A stretch of 19,732 bases of DNA from JANWHF01 sp036276235 (GTDB lineage Bacteria > Planctomycetota > Phycisphaerae > Tepidisphaerales > Tepidisphaeraceae). Positions 1 to 7,273 of this stretch are shown in pieces. The stretch lies in assembly GCA_036276235.1 (NCBI GenBank), contig DATBDZ010000160.1, positions 1 to 19,732 on the forward strand, given 5' to 3'. The position numbers and the translations under genes are program-made. Each line of letters opens with the position of its first letter. The stretch's first letter is position 1. A model generated the notes under the pieces. It had not been told where the DNA came from and searched no databases. It worked only from the letters and a program-made list of their open reading frames with translations.

Positions 1-674
1 CCAACCGCCATCTGATCCTTCATGAAGTCATTCACGGCGACTACTACGACGCCAACGGCGCCGAAGGAAGCTGGAACACCCTCTACCGCATCGCGCAGCT
101 CAAATGCGATTTCCCCAAGCAGATCCATTTCATGTTCGCCAATCATGATCTGGCCCAGATTCATGGGGAAGGGATCATGAAAGCCGGCCAGAGCGTCTGC
201 GAGGCATTCAACGCCGGCGTCAAGCGCGACTTCGGCACGGCCTCCGGCATCGCTCAGGCGGCAATGACCGAATTCCTGCTCTCCTTCCCCCTGGCAATCC
301 GCACGCCCGGCGGGCTCTTCATCAGCCATAGCCTGCCGACCGATGAGCAGATTCCGAATTTTGATTTTGGGGTGTTTGATCGGGCACTGACGCCTAACGA
401 TTATCGCCGCAAGTTTGGGTCGGTCTACCAACTGATCTGGGGGCGAAAGACGTCGCCGACGGGGGCATCGCAATTCGCGGATAAGGTCGGGGCGAAGATC
501 CTGATCACCGGGCATCAGCCGCAGGAGACTGGTTATTTTTCAAATGGTGATCGGCACCTGATCATCGCATCGGATCACAATCAGGGCGTGTTCCTGCCGC
601 TGAAGACGGATATTCAATACGATATGAACGCGCTGGTGGGGAGATTGCAGAAGTTCGTGGGGATCGCGGCTTAA
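1..674 (+). CDS. Metallophosphoesterase (calcineurin-like), 5' end missing
   Basis: The reading frame is open from base 3 of the window to the TAA at 672-674, so this is the C-terminal part (about 223 residues) of a longer protein. Seen in the sequence: a GDYYD block near the left edge, then ANHD, then SHSLP, then ITGHQPQE. In order, these match the GDxxD, GNH(D/E), H and GH metal-binding motifs of calcineurin-like (Ser/Thr protein phosphatase type) metallophosphoesterases; ANHD replaces the usual GNHD. The first motif (DxH) would lie outside the window. Enzymes of this fold hydrolyse phosphomonoesters or diesters with two metal ions; the substrate cannot be told here. An internal ATG at 132 falls after GDYYD and would remove a metal ligand, so it is not the true start. 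The gene converges on the opp operon, with palindrome 801-888 between them. Confidence 0.8.
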   Translation, partial: NRHLILHEVIHGDYYDANGAEGSWNTLYRIAQLKCDFPKQIHFMFANHDLAQIHGEGIMKAGQSVCEAFNAGVKRDFGTASGIAQAAMTEFLLSFPLAIRTPGGLFISHSLPTDEQIPNFDFGVFDRALTPNDYRRKFGSVYQLIWGRKTSPTGASQFADKVGAKILITGHQPQETGYFSNGDRHLIIASDHNQGVFLPLKTDIQYDMNALVGRLQKFVGIAA

Positions 675-690
675 GGGGTGGGAAAAATTT

Positions 691-719
691 GAGGATGGAA
701 GATGGAGGATTGAGGATGG
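691..719. repeat. GA-rich low-complexity direct repeat
   Basis: Just after the phosphoesterase stop, the top strand repeats variants of GAGGATGG (GAGGATGG, AAGATGG, AGGATTGAGGATGG). The 9-mer AGGATTGAG at 706-714 recurs inverted at 767-775 (CTCAATCCT), so this tract is also one arm of a loose inverted repeat. No gene is visible in 675-909; it holds this tract and the palindrome at 801-888. Confidence 0.5.
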
Positions 720-800
720 CGATGAACATTGCGAAGCTTCCGCGGCGCGCCCTGCGATCCTCCCAACTCAATCCTGGTGTTCCTGCTTCACCTTCTTACA

Positions 801-888
801 GGGTGCCACAGGTCGCGGTACTCCGAGACCTGTGTCTTCGGGCCTGTCAGAAAACACAGGTCTGCGAGTACGCCGACCTGTGGCACCC
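801..888. repeat. Palindromic element E1 (35-bp arms, 18-nt loop)
   Basis: Arms 801-835 and 854-888 match as inverted repeats at 31 of 35 positions. The four mismatches are two adjacent CG/GC dinucleotide swaps that flank the GTACTC core. One arm carries GGTACTCCGA, also present in the 7165-7244 element; the other, read in reverse complement, carries GTACTCGC, also present in the 19534-19594 element. It lies between two convergent genes and could act as a bidirectional terminator, but no T-run follows either arm. Confidence 0.85.
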
Positions 889-909
889 GAACTGACCGAA
901 TCCCACCCA

Positions 910-2031
910 TCACTCGCTAAACCAGCACGCCGCGACGTGCCCTTCCTGGCCCTTTTTTTGTTCGAGTACCGGGCGGTCGGTCACGCATTTGGTCATGACG
1001 GACGCCGTCTCGCCGGCGGTTTGAATCAGAGTCCGATCGTTCACATTCGCATCGCGGGCGCACTGGCGCGTCAGTGGGCAGCGGGGATGAAATGCGCAGC
1101 CGGTTGGCGGATTTGATGGAGAGGGAACTTCCCCCTTGAGGACGATCCGCTGCTTCTTGGGCCGCGGATTGGGCTCGGGAACGGCCGACAGCAGCGAGAT
1201 CGTGTATGGATGCTTGGGATTGGAATAGAGTTCCTTGGCCGGTGCCTTTTCGACGATCTGACCCAGATACATCACCGCCACTTCATCGGAGAAATGCTCG
1301 ACCACCGCAAGATTATGCGCGATGAACAGGTAGGCGATGTTGCGCTCGCGCTGCAGATCATCCAGCAGATTCAGAATCTGCGATTGAATGGAAACGTCCA
1401 GTGCCGACACCGGCTCATCGCAGACGATGAAATCCGGCGCAAGCGAGAGCGCGCGGGCGATGCCGATGCGCTGTCGCTGCCCACCTGAAAATTCATGCGG
1501 ATAGCGGCTGGAGTAAGTCGGGTCCAAGCCCACCCGCTGGAGCAATCCGGCGACCATATCGCGTTTCTCGGCTCCTTTGGCGATGCCGTGTACTTCGATC
1601 GGCTCGCCGATGATGTTGCCGACCGTCATGCGCGGATTGAGGCTGCTAACTGGGTCCTGAAAAACGATCTGCATCTGCCGCCGCAGTCGGCGAAGTTCCT
1701 TTCCCTGATACGCGTAAAAATCCTCGCCCTTGTAGAGCACATCGCCGGATGTTTTGGGAATCAATCGCAAAATCGAGCGGCCGACGGTGGTCTTGCCGCA
1801 ACCGCTTTCGCCGACAAGGCCAAGCGTTTTCCCCGGCGCGATATCAAAGCTGACGCCATCGACGGCTTTGACATAGCCGACGGTATGCGAAAAGACGCCG
1901 CGCTTGATCGGGAAGTAGGTGCGGAGATCGCGCACTTGCAGCAAGGGTGTGCCATCGGGCGGCGGGCCTTTCACATGGCTGGCGGCCGGCGTGCGATAAT
2001 CAGCGGTGGAGCTTGTGGATTGCTGGCTCAT
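910..2031 (-). CDS. oppF: Oligopeptide ABC transporter ATP-binding protein (OppF/DppF type)
   Basis: One of two cytoplasmic ATPases that would power a peptide importer. The 373 residues show Walker A GESGCGKT (about 74-81), Q-loop FQDP (about 124), signature FSGGQRQRI (about 181-189), Walker B FIVCDEP (about 201-207), D-loop SALD and H-loop histidine (about 239). After the ATPase core comes the oligopeptide-specific C-terminal extension, with HPYT (about 274) and a cysteine-rich end: C312, C318, C324, C349 and C369. In this family such cysteines can hold an iron-sulfur cluster; about 24 residues separate C324 from C349. The start ATG (2031-2029) overlaps the stop of the upstream ATPase gene by 4 bases (ATGA), so translation is probably coupled. 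The N-terminal 30 residues are polar and proline-rich, longer than usual. It is the last gene of the operon. Confidence 0.93.
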   Translation of the reverse strand: MSQQSTSSTADYRTPAASHVKGPPPDGTPLLQVRDLRTYFPIKRGVFSHTVGYVKAVDGVSFDIAPGKTLGLVGESGCGKTTVGRSILRLIPKTSGDVLYKGEDFYAYQGKELRRLRRQMQIVFQDPVSSLNPRMTVGNIIGEPIEVHGIAKGAEKRDMVAGLLQRVGLDPTYSSRYPHEFSGGQRQRIGIARALSLAPDFIVCDEPVSALDVSIQSQILNLLDDLQRERNIAYLFIAHNLAVVEHFSDEVAVMYLGQIVEKAPAKELYSNPKHPYTISLLSAVPEPNPRPKKQRIVLKGEVPSPSNPPTGCAFHPRCPLTRQCARDANVNDRTLIQTAGETASVMTKCVTDRPVLEQKKGQEGHVAACWFSE

Positions 2032-3215
2032 CGTCCCACCTCCGATTCAGCCTTCGCTGGGATGGCCGTCTCGGGCAGCGAATCTCCCTGAACTGTCGCG
2101 GCGACTACTTCCCTCCGATGCTCGAGGCGCGGCGTTGTTGCCGTGGCTTTATCGAAGCCTTCTATCAGATGACACGCGCCCCAGTGGTGCTTTTGCACCT
2201 CGCGAAGGTCCGGCTCGACCGTGGCGCATTTCTGCAGCACGCGAAACGTTTCGCCGCTGGAATCGGTGACGGCTACCGTCGCTGCGCCGGCTTGCGCGCT
2301 ATCGGCCGCCAACGCCTCGGCAGCCTTGCGGGTGCGCGGGCAGCGCGGATGAAACTTGCAGCCGCTGGGAAATCGCGTCGGTGCCGGCACCATTCCGGGA
2401 ATCGTCACCAGCCGCTGCGCATAAGCGCCCAATCGCGGCACCGAGCGGAATAAGCCTTCCGTATACGGATGCTGCGGCCGGTCGAAGAGATCTTCCACCT
2501 TCGCGAATTCCACGATGCGGCTCGCGTACATGATGCCGACCACATCGGCGTTCTCCGCGACGACGCCCAGATCGTGCGTGATGAGCAGGATCGACATGCC
2601 GCGCTCGCGCTGGAGCTTGCGAAGCAGCTCGAGGATTTGCGCCTGGATCGTCACATCCAGCGCCGTCGTCGGTTCGTCGGCGATCAGCAATTTCGGCTGA
2701 CAGGAGAGCGCCATGGCGATCATCACGCGCTGCCGCATGCCGCCGGACATCTGGTGCGGATACTCATGAATCCGCCGATGCGGATCGGCGATGCCGACAT
2801 CGTTCAGGCTTTGCTCGGCGATCTTATACGCCTCGCGCGAGCCGACGCGTTGATGAAGCATGACGGCTTCGACGATCTGATCGCCGATGGTGTAAACAGG
2901 ATTGAGCGAAGTCATCGGCTCCTGGAAGATCATGGCGATGTCTTTGCCGCGCACCGAGCGCATCTCGCGTTCGCTGCGCGTCAGCAGATCGCGCCCTTCC
3001 AGCAAGACCTCTCCGCCGGCAATCCGCCCCGGCGGCTGCGGAATCAGCCGCAGGATCGACAACGCCGTCACCGATTTCCCGCACCCGCTTTCTCCCACCA
3101 GCGCAACCGTCTGCCCGGGAAAAATCGAAAGCGAAACATCCCGCACAGGCACAATCGCACCGCGCTCGGTATCGAAGGCAACGCTGAGGTTTTTAAGTTC
3201 AAGTAGCGGAGTCAT
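2028..3215 (-). CDS. oppD: Oligopeptide ABC transporter ATP-binding protein (OppD/DppD type)
   Basis: Second ATPase of the peptide importer, 395 residues. Visible motifs: Walker A GESGCGKS (41-48), Q-loop FQEP (97-100), signature MSGGMRQRV (156-164), Walker B LLIADEP (176-182) and H-loop histidine 214. The C-terminal oligopeptide-transporter extension has HPYTEGL (about 249) and cysteines C286, C292, C330 and C348. OppD proteins usually place the third cysteine a few residues after CxxxxxC; here about 37 residues, including a low-complexity Ala-rich stretch, separate C292 from C330. After CHL a tail of about 45 residues looks unstructured. The start ATG (3215-3213) lies in the last copy of a 7-bp tandem repeat and has no Shine-Dalgarno sequence. 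A start further downstream would cut into the conserved N-terminal beta strand (LLELKNLSVAF). Confidence 0.93.
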   Translation of the reverse strand: MTPLLELKNLSVAFDTERGAIVPVRDVSLSIFPGQTVALVGESGCGKSVTALSILRLIPQPPGRIAGGEVLLEGRDLLTRSEREMRSVRGKDIAMIFQEPMTSLNPVYTIGDQIVEAVMLHQRVGSREAYKIAEQSLNDVGIADPHRRIHEYPHQMSGGMRQRVMIAMALSCQPKLLIADEPTTALDVTIQAQILELLRKLQRERGMSILLITHDLGVVAENADVVGIMYASRIVEFAKVEDLFDRPQHPYTEGLFRSVPRLGAYAQRLVTIPGMVPAPTRFPSGCKFHPRCPRTRKAAEALAADSAQAGAATVAVTDSSGETFRVLQKCATVEPDLREVQKHHWGACHLIEGFDKATATTPRLEHRREVVAATVQGDSLPETAIPAKAESEVGR

Positions 3216-3240
3216 TTGTCATTTGTCATTTGTCATTTGT
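3213..3240. repeat. 7-bp tandem repeat (4 copies of CATTTGT) holding the oppD start codon
   Basis: On the top strand CATTTGT is repeated four times without error; on the coding (minus) strand the unit reads ACAAATG, so every copy contains an ATG. The oppD start is the ATG of the last copy. The ATG at 3229 opens a 5-codon reading frame (MTNDK) whose TGA at 3214-3212 overlaps the oppD ATG as ATGA, the same coupling arrangement seen at other junctions of this operon. No Shine-Dalgarno sequence is seen just upstream. The rest of the 80-base oppC-oppD gap shows nothing else. Confidence 0.9.
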
Positions 3241-3295
3241 CGATCGCACGAGGAACGGATTCAATATGCGAAAATCGATGACCGATGACAGTTTC

Positions 3296-4306
3296 CTAAT
3301 CTACACCACGCAGTTTCGGATCGAGTGCATCTCGCAGGGCGTCGCCAAGAATATTCAGCGCCAAACAGAGCACGAAGATTGCCACGGTGGCCGCCGTGAC
3401 CTGCCACCAGACGCCGCGCAGGAGTTCAAGCTTGGCGTCGTCGATCATTTTGCCCCAGCTTGGCTTGTCGGTGATACCGAGGCCCAGGAACGCCAGCACG
3501 ACTTCCACCTGAACATAAGACACCGCGCCAAGGCTGAAGGTGATGATAATTAAATGCGTCGTGTTGGGGAGAATATGGCGGAAGAGAATTCGCCAGTGCC
3601 CCAACCCCATTGCCCGCGCGGCGGATACGAAATCGCGGTCGCGCAGCTTGAGGACCTCCCCGCGCATCAGGCGGCAGAGCGAAACCCAGTCGGTTAGGCC
3701 CAGAGAAAGGATGACAGTAAACGTCCCTCCGAGCAGTCGCAGCCAAGGGTGGCCCTCCCCGGCTGTCGTGCGCCCCTGGATCGCGTAAGCCATCGCGATC
3801 ACCAGCAGTAGCCAGGGGACGCTGCTGATCGTGGAATATAGCCAGGTGATCAGGTCGTCCACCCAACCGCCGAAATAACCGGAAATGACGCCCAGAACAG
3901 TGCCGATGCCAAGGCTCATGGCGCTGGCGCACACGGTGATGAGCAGCGCGATGCGTGATCCATAGAGCACGCGCCAGAAGACGCTGCGGCCCTGGAATTC
4001 GGTGCCGAGCCAATGCGCGGGAGACAGCAGATGTTTGCTGCCATCCGCTCGTTGCTCGAATAGTCGCGGCTCCTGGTATGGCGCGCCATCGTTCAGCGGC
4101 TCGTTGATCTTGCGACCGAAGACCGGCAATAAGCTGGCCAATCCCACGAGGAAGTAAATAACCACGATGATCAGGCAAAGCATCGAGAGCTTGCTGTGGA
4201 CGATTCGCTGCCACGCATCCGATGCGAGCGACCGCGCCGCCTCGGGCGCGAGCGCGTCCCGCTCATAGGCGTTGGCCCCGGAAAGATCTGGCGCCATCGC
4301 GGTCAT
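3296..4306 (-). CDS. oppC: Oligopeptide ABC transporter permease (OppC/DppC type)
   Basis: Inner-membrane subunit of the peptide importer, 336 residues. A polar cytoplasmic N-terminus of about 40 residues precedes the first membrane helix (about 41-61). A periplasmic segment follows, ending in LGTEFQGRSVFWRVLYG, a variant of the LGTDxxGRDVxSRLxYG block typical of OppC/DppC. Helices occupy roughly 118-142, 155-178, 194-212, 250-272 and 301-321. The EAA loop that contacts the ATPases is at about 217-248 (EVLKLRDRDFVSAARAMGLG). The start ATG (4306-4304) overlaps the end of oppB by 4 bases as ATGA, so it is translationally coupled. A second ATG three codons later is an alternative start. The periplasmic loop is somewhat long for the family. 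Confidence 0.93.
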   Translation of the reverse strand: MTAMAPDLSGANAYERDALAPEAARSLASDAWQRIVHSKLSMLCLIIVVIYFLVGLASLLPVFGRKINEPLNDGAPYQEPRLFEQRADGSKHLLSPAHWLGTEFQGRSVFWRVLYGSRIALLITVCASAMSLGIGTVLGVISGYFGGWVDDLITWLYSTISSVPWLLLVIAMAYAIQGRTTAGEGHPWLRLLGGTFTVILSLGLTDWVSLCRLMRGEVLKLRDRDFVSAARAMGLGHWRILFRHILPNTTHLIIITFSLGAVSYVQVEVVLAFLGLGITDKPSWGKMIDDAKLELLRGVWWQVTAATVAIFVLCLALNILGDALRDALDPKLRGVD

Positions 4307-5274
4307 TTGAGCGCCACCCGCGGGTCAACCCAGCTATAGAGAAGATCCGTCAGGACGAGCATCAGGCAGTAAGCCACGGCCGTTACGTAAACCACCGCCA
4401 TCACCACCGGCTCGTCCTGCGTGTGGATGGCGTCCACCAGCAAACCGCCCATCCCGGGGATCTGAAACAATCGCTCCAGAAGAAGCGCGCCGGTGATAAG
4501 AAATGGCAGGGCGACAACGGTGTTGGTAACCACCGGAATCAGCACGTTTCGGAAAACATGCGTGAGCATCACGTCGCTGCCGGCGACGCCCTTGGCTCGG
4601 GCCGTGCGAACGTAGTCGTTGCCGATCTCTTCCAGTGTCGTCGTGCGGTAAAAACGGGTCCCCCAGCCGAGTCCAACGATCACCGAGACAAGGATCGGCA
4701 GCGCCGCGAAGTGGATGGCATAGAAAAATCCAGGGCTCCATCCCGCAATCGGAAACCACCGCAGATAGCCGCCGAACAAATACTGCGCGCCGATATAAAT
4801 GCTCAGCGCCGGCACGCTCATGCCCAGGACGGAAAGAAACGTCACGACGTAATCGACCGGTTTCCCGCGGCGCGAGGCGGTGTAGAGCGCAATCGCCAGT
4901 TGCAGACCCAGCTCGATGAAAAATGCCGGCAACTGAATCGCCAGCGACACGGGCGCCTTGCGGGCCATCAGCTCCCAGACCGACTCGTTGGTGCGGTAGG
5001 ACGGGCGGAATCGAAACGCCAGGACATTGAAGAACTGCGAGTCGAATACGTGCCAGAATCCGTGCTCGCGAGCCGCCGCGAAGTTCAGCCAGCGCGGCCT
5101 GTCTGTGCCGAGCCGCGCGCGGAGCGCCTCGAGCTGGTTGGGGCTTTTCATCTTTCCCGCGAGCACCATCGCGGGGTCCGGCGCCACCACGCGGAACAGG
5201 ATAAACGTGAGCACCACGATTCCCAGGATCGTGGGGATCATCAGCAGAAGTTTTCGCGCAAGGTAGGCGGCCAT
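4303..5274 (-). CDS. oppB: Oligopeptide ABC transporter permease (OppB/DppB type)
   Basis: First membrane subunit of the peptide importer, 323 residues. The N-terminus (YLARKLLLMIPTILGIVVLT) is the usual OppB/DppB first helix with its leading RKL. A periplasmic region of about 75 residues follows, containing the LGTDRP element at 55-60, common in this family. Further helices lie at about 107-131, 143-167, 187-205, 248-266 and 290-313. The EAA loop is at about 215-246 (EEIGNDYVRTARAKGV) and the C-terminus has the standard YSWVDPRV block. The start lies only 3 bases after the stop of the binding-protein gene and has no clear Shine-Dalgarno sequence, so translation probably depends on the gene before it. 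Confidence 0.93.
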   Translation of the reverse strand: MAAYLARKLLLMIPTILGIVVLTFILFRVVAPDPAMVLAGKMKSPNQLEALRARLGTDRPRWLNFAAAREHGFWHVFDSQFFNVLAFRFRPSYRTNESVWELMARKAPVSLAIQLPAFFIELGLQLAIALYTASRRGKPVDYVVTFLSVLGMSVPALSIYIGAQYLFGGYLRWFPIAGWSPGFFYAIHFAALPILVSVIVGLGWGTRFYRTTTLEEIGNDYVRTARAKGVAGSDVMLTHVFRNVLIPVVTNTVVALPFLITGALLLERLFQIPGMGGLLVDAIHTQDEPVVMAVVYVTAVAYCLMLVLTDLLYSWVDPRVALK

Positions 5275-5277
5275 GGT

Positions 5278-7074
5278 TCAGTGGCGGAACACCCCGGATG
5301 CGAAAGCCTTCGTACGCATCGCCTGGTCGAGCGTCAGATGTTGCCGCCAGGCATACCCGTAGTCCATCCACGAATATTCCTGTACCCAGTCGTAGACCAG
5401 CACGTTCTGCATCCGGTAATAAACCCAGATGCCGGGGCAGTCTTCGTTGAGCATGCGGTTCATCTGCTTATACAGCTCGCGCCGCTCGGGCGAGTCCTGC
5501 ATGACCATTGCTTTTTCATAGAGCGCATCGAACGCGGGGTTGCTGTAGACGAACGAATTCACGCCGGCGTTTGGGATATTCTTGCTGTAGAAGAGCTGGT
5601 AGAAGTCCTGCTCGTCGGGATAGTCGGCGACCCAGCCGGAGTCAAAGACCTGCGTCTGGCGATTGTCGGTCATCTCCTGCCAGCGCGCCCAGTCACGATA
5701 TTCCGGCTCGAGCGTGACGCCGATGCGCGCCATCTGAGTCGCCATGAACTCCCCCATCTGCCGCGAGGTCGTGTCCGCCCCACGCATGAGCAGTTTCAGC
5801 GGCGGAATCGGGCCGCCCTGAATGCGCTTCGCCTGCTCCATCAGCGCCTGCGCGGCAAGCAGATTCAACCCCGTGTAAGGGTTCTTCTCGCTTGCATCGT
5901 ACGTCGGCAGAGTCGGAGGGATGACCGACGTGGCCGGCTGTCCTACCCCCATCCAAAAATCATTGACGTACTTGGTGCGGTCGAATGCCATCGACATCGC
6001 CTGGCGCAGCGGCTTGTTCTTCCCGAGCACCGGATCAGCCATGTTAAACGAGATGTAATCGGTGGCTGTTTCGGTGACCGGAATGCGGCGCAAGCCTAGT
6101 TTCGTCAGCTCGGGCGCCAACTCGCCGTTCTTGATGGCCTGGCGGAACGCATCTTTGGGAATGTCGGCGATGAGGTCAAAATATCCCTGCTTCAACAGCC
6201 ACCATACGGGAAGTGTTTCCGCAAAATACTGATACTCCACTCGCTTAATGTGCGGCTCACGACTGGGATCGTCCTTCGCCAGCGGCGTCGTCCCGTCGAT
6301 ATCGCTTTTGCCACGGTAGATTGGATTTTCCTCAAACACCATGCGCTGGTCGGGCAAATTCTGCACAAGCGCATAAGCGCCAGTGCCGACCGGATGCTGA
6401 CGGAACGAATCGCCCCAATACTCGACCGCCCGGCGGCATACGATCATCGTCGGGTCGTGCGCGAGCAGAAAGATAAACTGCGGGTCAGGGCGCATCAGAT
6501 GAAAACGGATCGTGTAGTCATCTACAACCTCAAACCCTTCCACCGGCCGATCAAAGTCGACCTTGTTCTTCGGTGTGTTTTTTGTGTACTCCCACCACTT
6601 GTCCAGGCCGACAAACAGCCCGTCGAACCACGAATAATTCGGGCTGGCGAGATTGAAATCGCCGACGCGCTTGAAGGAGTAAGCGACATCGGCCGCCTTT
6701 ACTTCCGGGCCAATGCCATCGGAGAAGACCTTCTTCGTCGGGTCGTAAAAGTGAATGCCTTTGCGGAGTTTGATAGTCCAAACCAGGCCGTCAGGGCTGA
6801 TCTGCGGCATCTGTGACGCCAGGTCCGGAAACATCGTGTAGGGCTTGACGCCGTACTTGTAGTTGTAGAGCCCTTCGTAGAGTGACCCGACCAGCGGGTG
6901 ACCGATATCATCGTTCACCTCGGCGGGATCGAGCGTCCTGATGCTGTCGAGGATTGGGAGCGTGAGCGCCTGCGGATTCCGCGGCGGGGCGGCGCTGAAG
7001 GAGATGGCAATGCCCGCCACGATCAGCACGACCAGCGCCAAGTAGCCGACGAAAATCCATTTCGCCTTGCGCAT
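5278..7074 (-). CDS. oppA: Peptide ABC transporter substrate-binding protein (SBP family 5)
   Basis: Extracytoplasmic receptor that would capture peptides and deliver them to the OppB/OppC pore. It has 598 residues, the usual size for bacterial SBP family 5 (OppA/DppA-like). The N-terminus is a basic start (MRKAK) followed by a hydrophobic stretch (about 7-27) ending at FSAAPP. This is a Sec signal peptide or a membrane anchor; no lipobox cysteine is present. Family-typical pieces are LDPAEVNDDIGHPLVGSLYE (about 48-67), ASQMPQISPDGLVWTIKLRK with DVAYSFKRV, PVGTGAYAL in the middle, and PLRQAMSMAFDR. It is the first gene of the operon oppA-B-C-D-F. I could not find a convincing promoter in 7075-7164. 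Peptide is the family-level substrate; other oligomeric ligands are known for SBP_5 proteins. Confidence 0.9.
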   Translation of the reverse strand: MRKAKWIFVGYLALVVLIVAGIAISFSAAPPRNPQALTLPILDSIRTLDPAEVNDDIGHPLVGSLYEGLYNYKYGVKPYTMFPDLASQMPQISPDGLVWTIKLRKGIHFYDPTKKVFSDGIGPEVKAADVAYSFKRVGDFNLASPNYSWFDGLFVGLDKWWEYTKNTPKNKVDFDRPVEGFEVVDDYTIRFHLMRPDPQFIFLLAHDPTMIVCRRAVEYWGDSFRQHPVGTGAYALVQNLPDQRMVFEENPIYRGKSDIDGTTPLAKDDPSREPHIKRVEYQYFAETLPVWWLLKQGYFDLIADIPKDAFRQAIKNGELAPELTKLGLRRIPVTETATDYISFNMADPVLGKNKPLRQAMSMAFDRTKYVNDFWMGVGQPATSVIPPTLPTYDASEKNPYTGLNLLAAQALMEQAKRIQGGPIPPLKLLMRGADTTSRQMGEFMATQMARIGVTLEPEYRDWARWQEMTDNRQTQVFDSGWVADYPDEQDFYQLFYSKNIPNAGVNSFVYSNPAFDALYEKAMVMQDSPERRELYKQMNRMLNEDCPGIWVYYRMQNVLVYDWVQEYSWMDYGYAWRQHLTLDQAMRTKAFASGVFRH

Positions 7075-7164
7075 GTATCCGAGGTTAGCGTAATTTCAGA
7101 TGGGCTGCCAGCAAGAGGCCCGACACCAGATGCTCGGCGCTGTTCTTAATGCCACCGCTTGCAA

Positions 7165-7244
7165 CCGTCATGCTGAGGTACTCCGAAGCATCTGGCCGAC
7201 TCGCGCGAATGGGCCAGATGCTTCGGAGTACCTCAGCATGACGG
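7165..7244. repeat. Palindromic element E2 (33-bp perfect arms, 13-nt loop)
   Basis: Arms 7165-7197 and 7212-7244 are exact reverse complements. The arm carries GGTACTCCGAAGCATCTGG, whose first ten bases also occur in element 801-888. A decayed relative lies at 19446-19510. The element sits between the prolyl isomerase stop and the oppA start, both minus strand, so it could insulate oppA from read-through, but no T-run follows. Confidence 0.95.
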
Positions 7245-7273
7245 CGTTCGCGAATCGTAGTCATTGATTCAAG

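Noticed and set aside
3213..3240. CRISPR-like or phage attachment repeat at the oppC-oppD gap
   Set aside because: The unit is only 7 bp with no spacers and no integrase nearby; it is a simple tandem repeat.
4222..6099. Long plus-strand open frame (625 codons) antisense to the oppB and oppA genes
   Set aside because: The translation is rich in Arg, His and Gln with no domain, as expected for the antisense of GC-rich coding DNA; the minus-strand genes are unmistakable.
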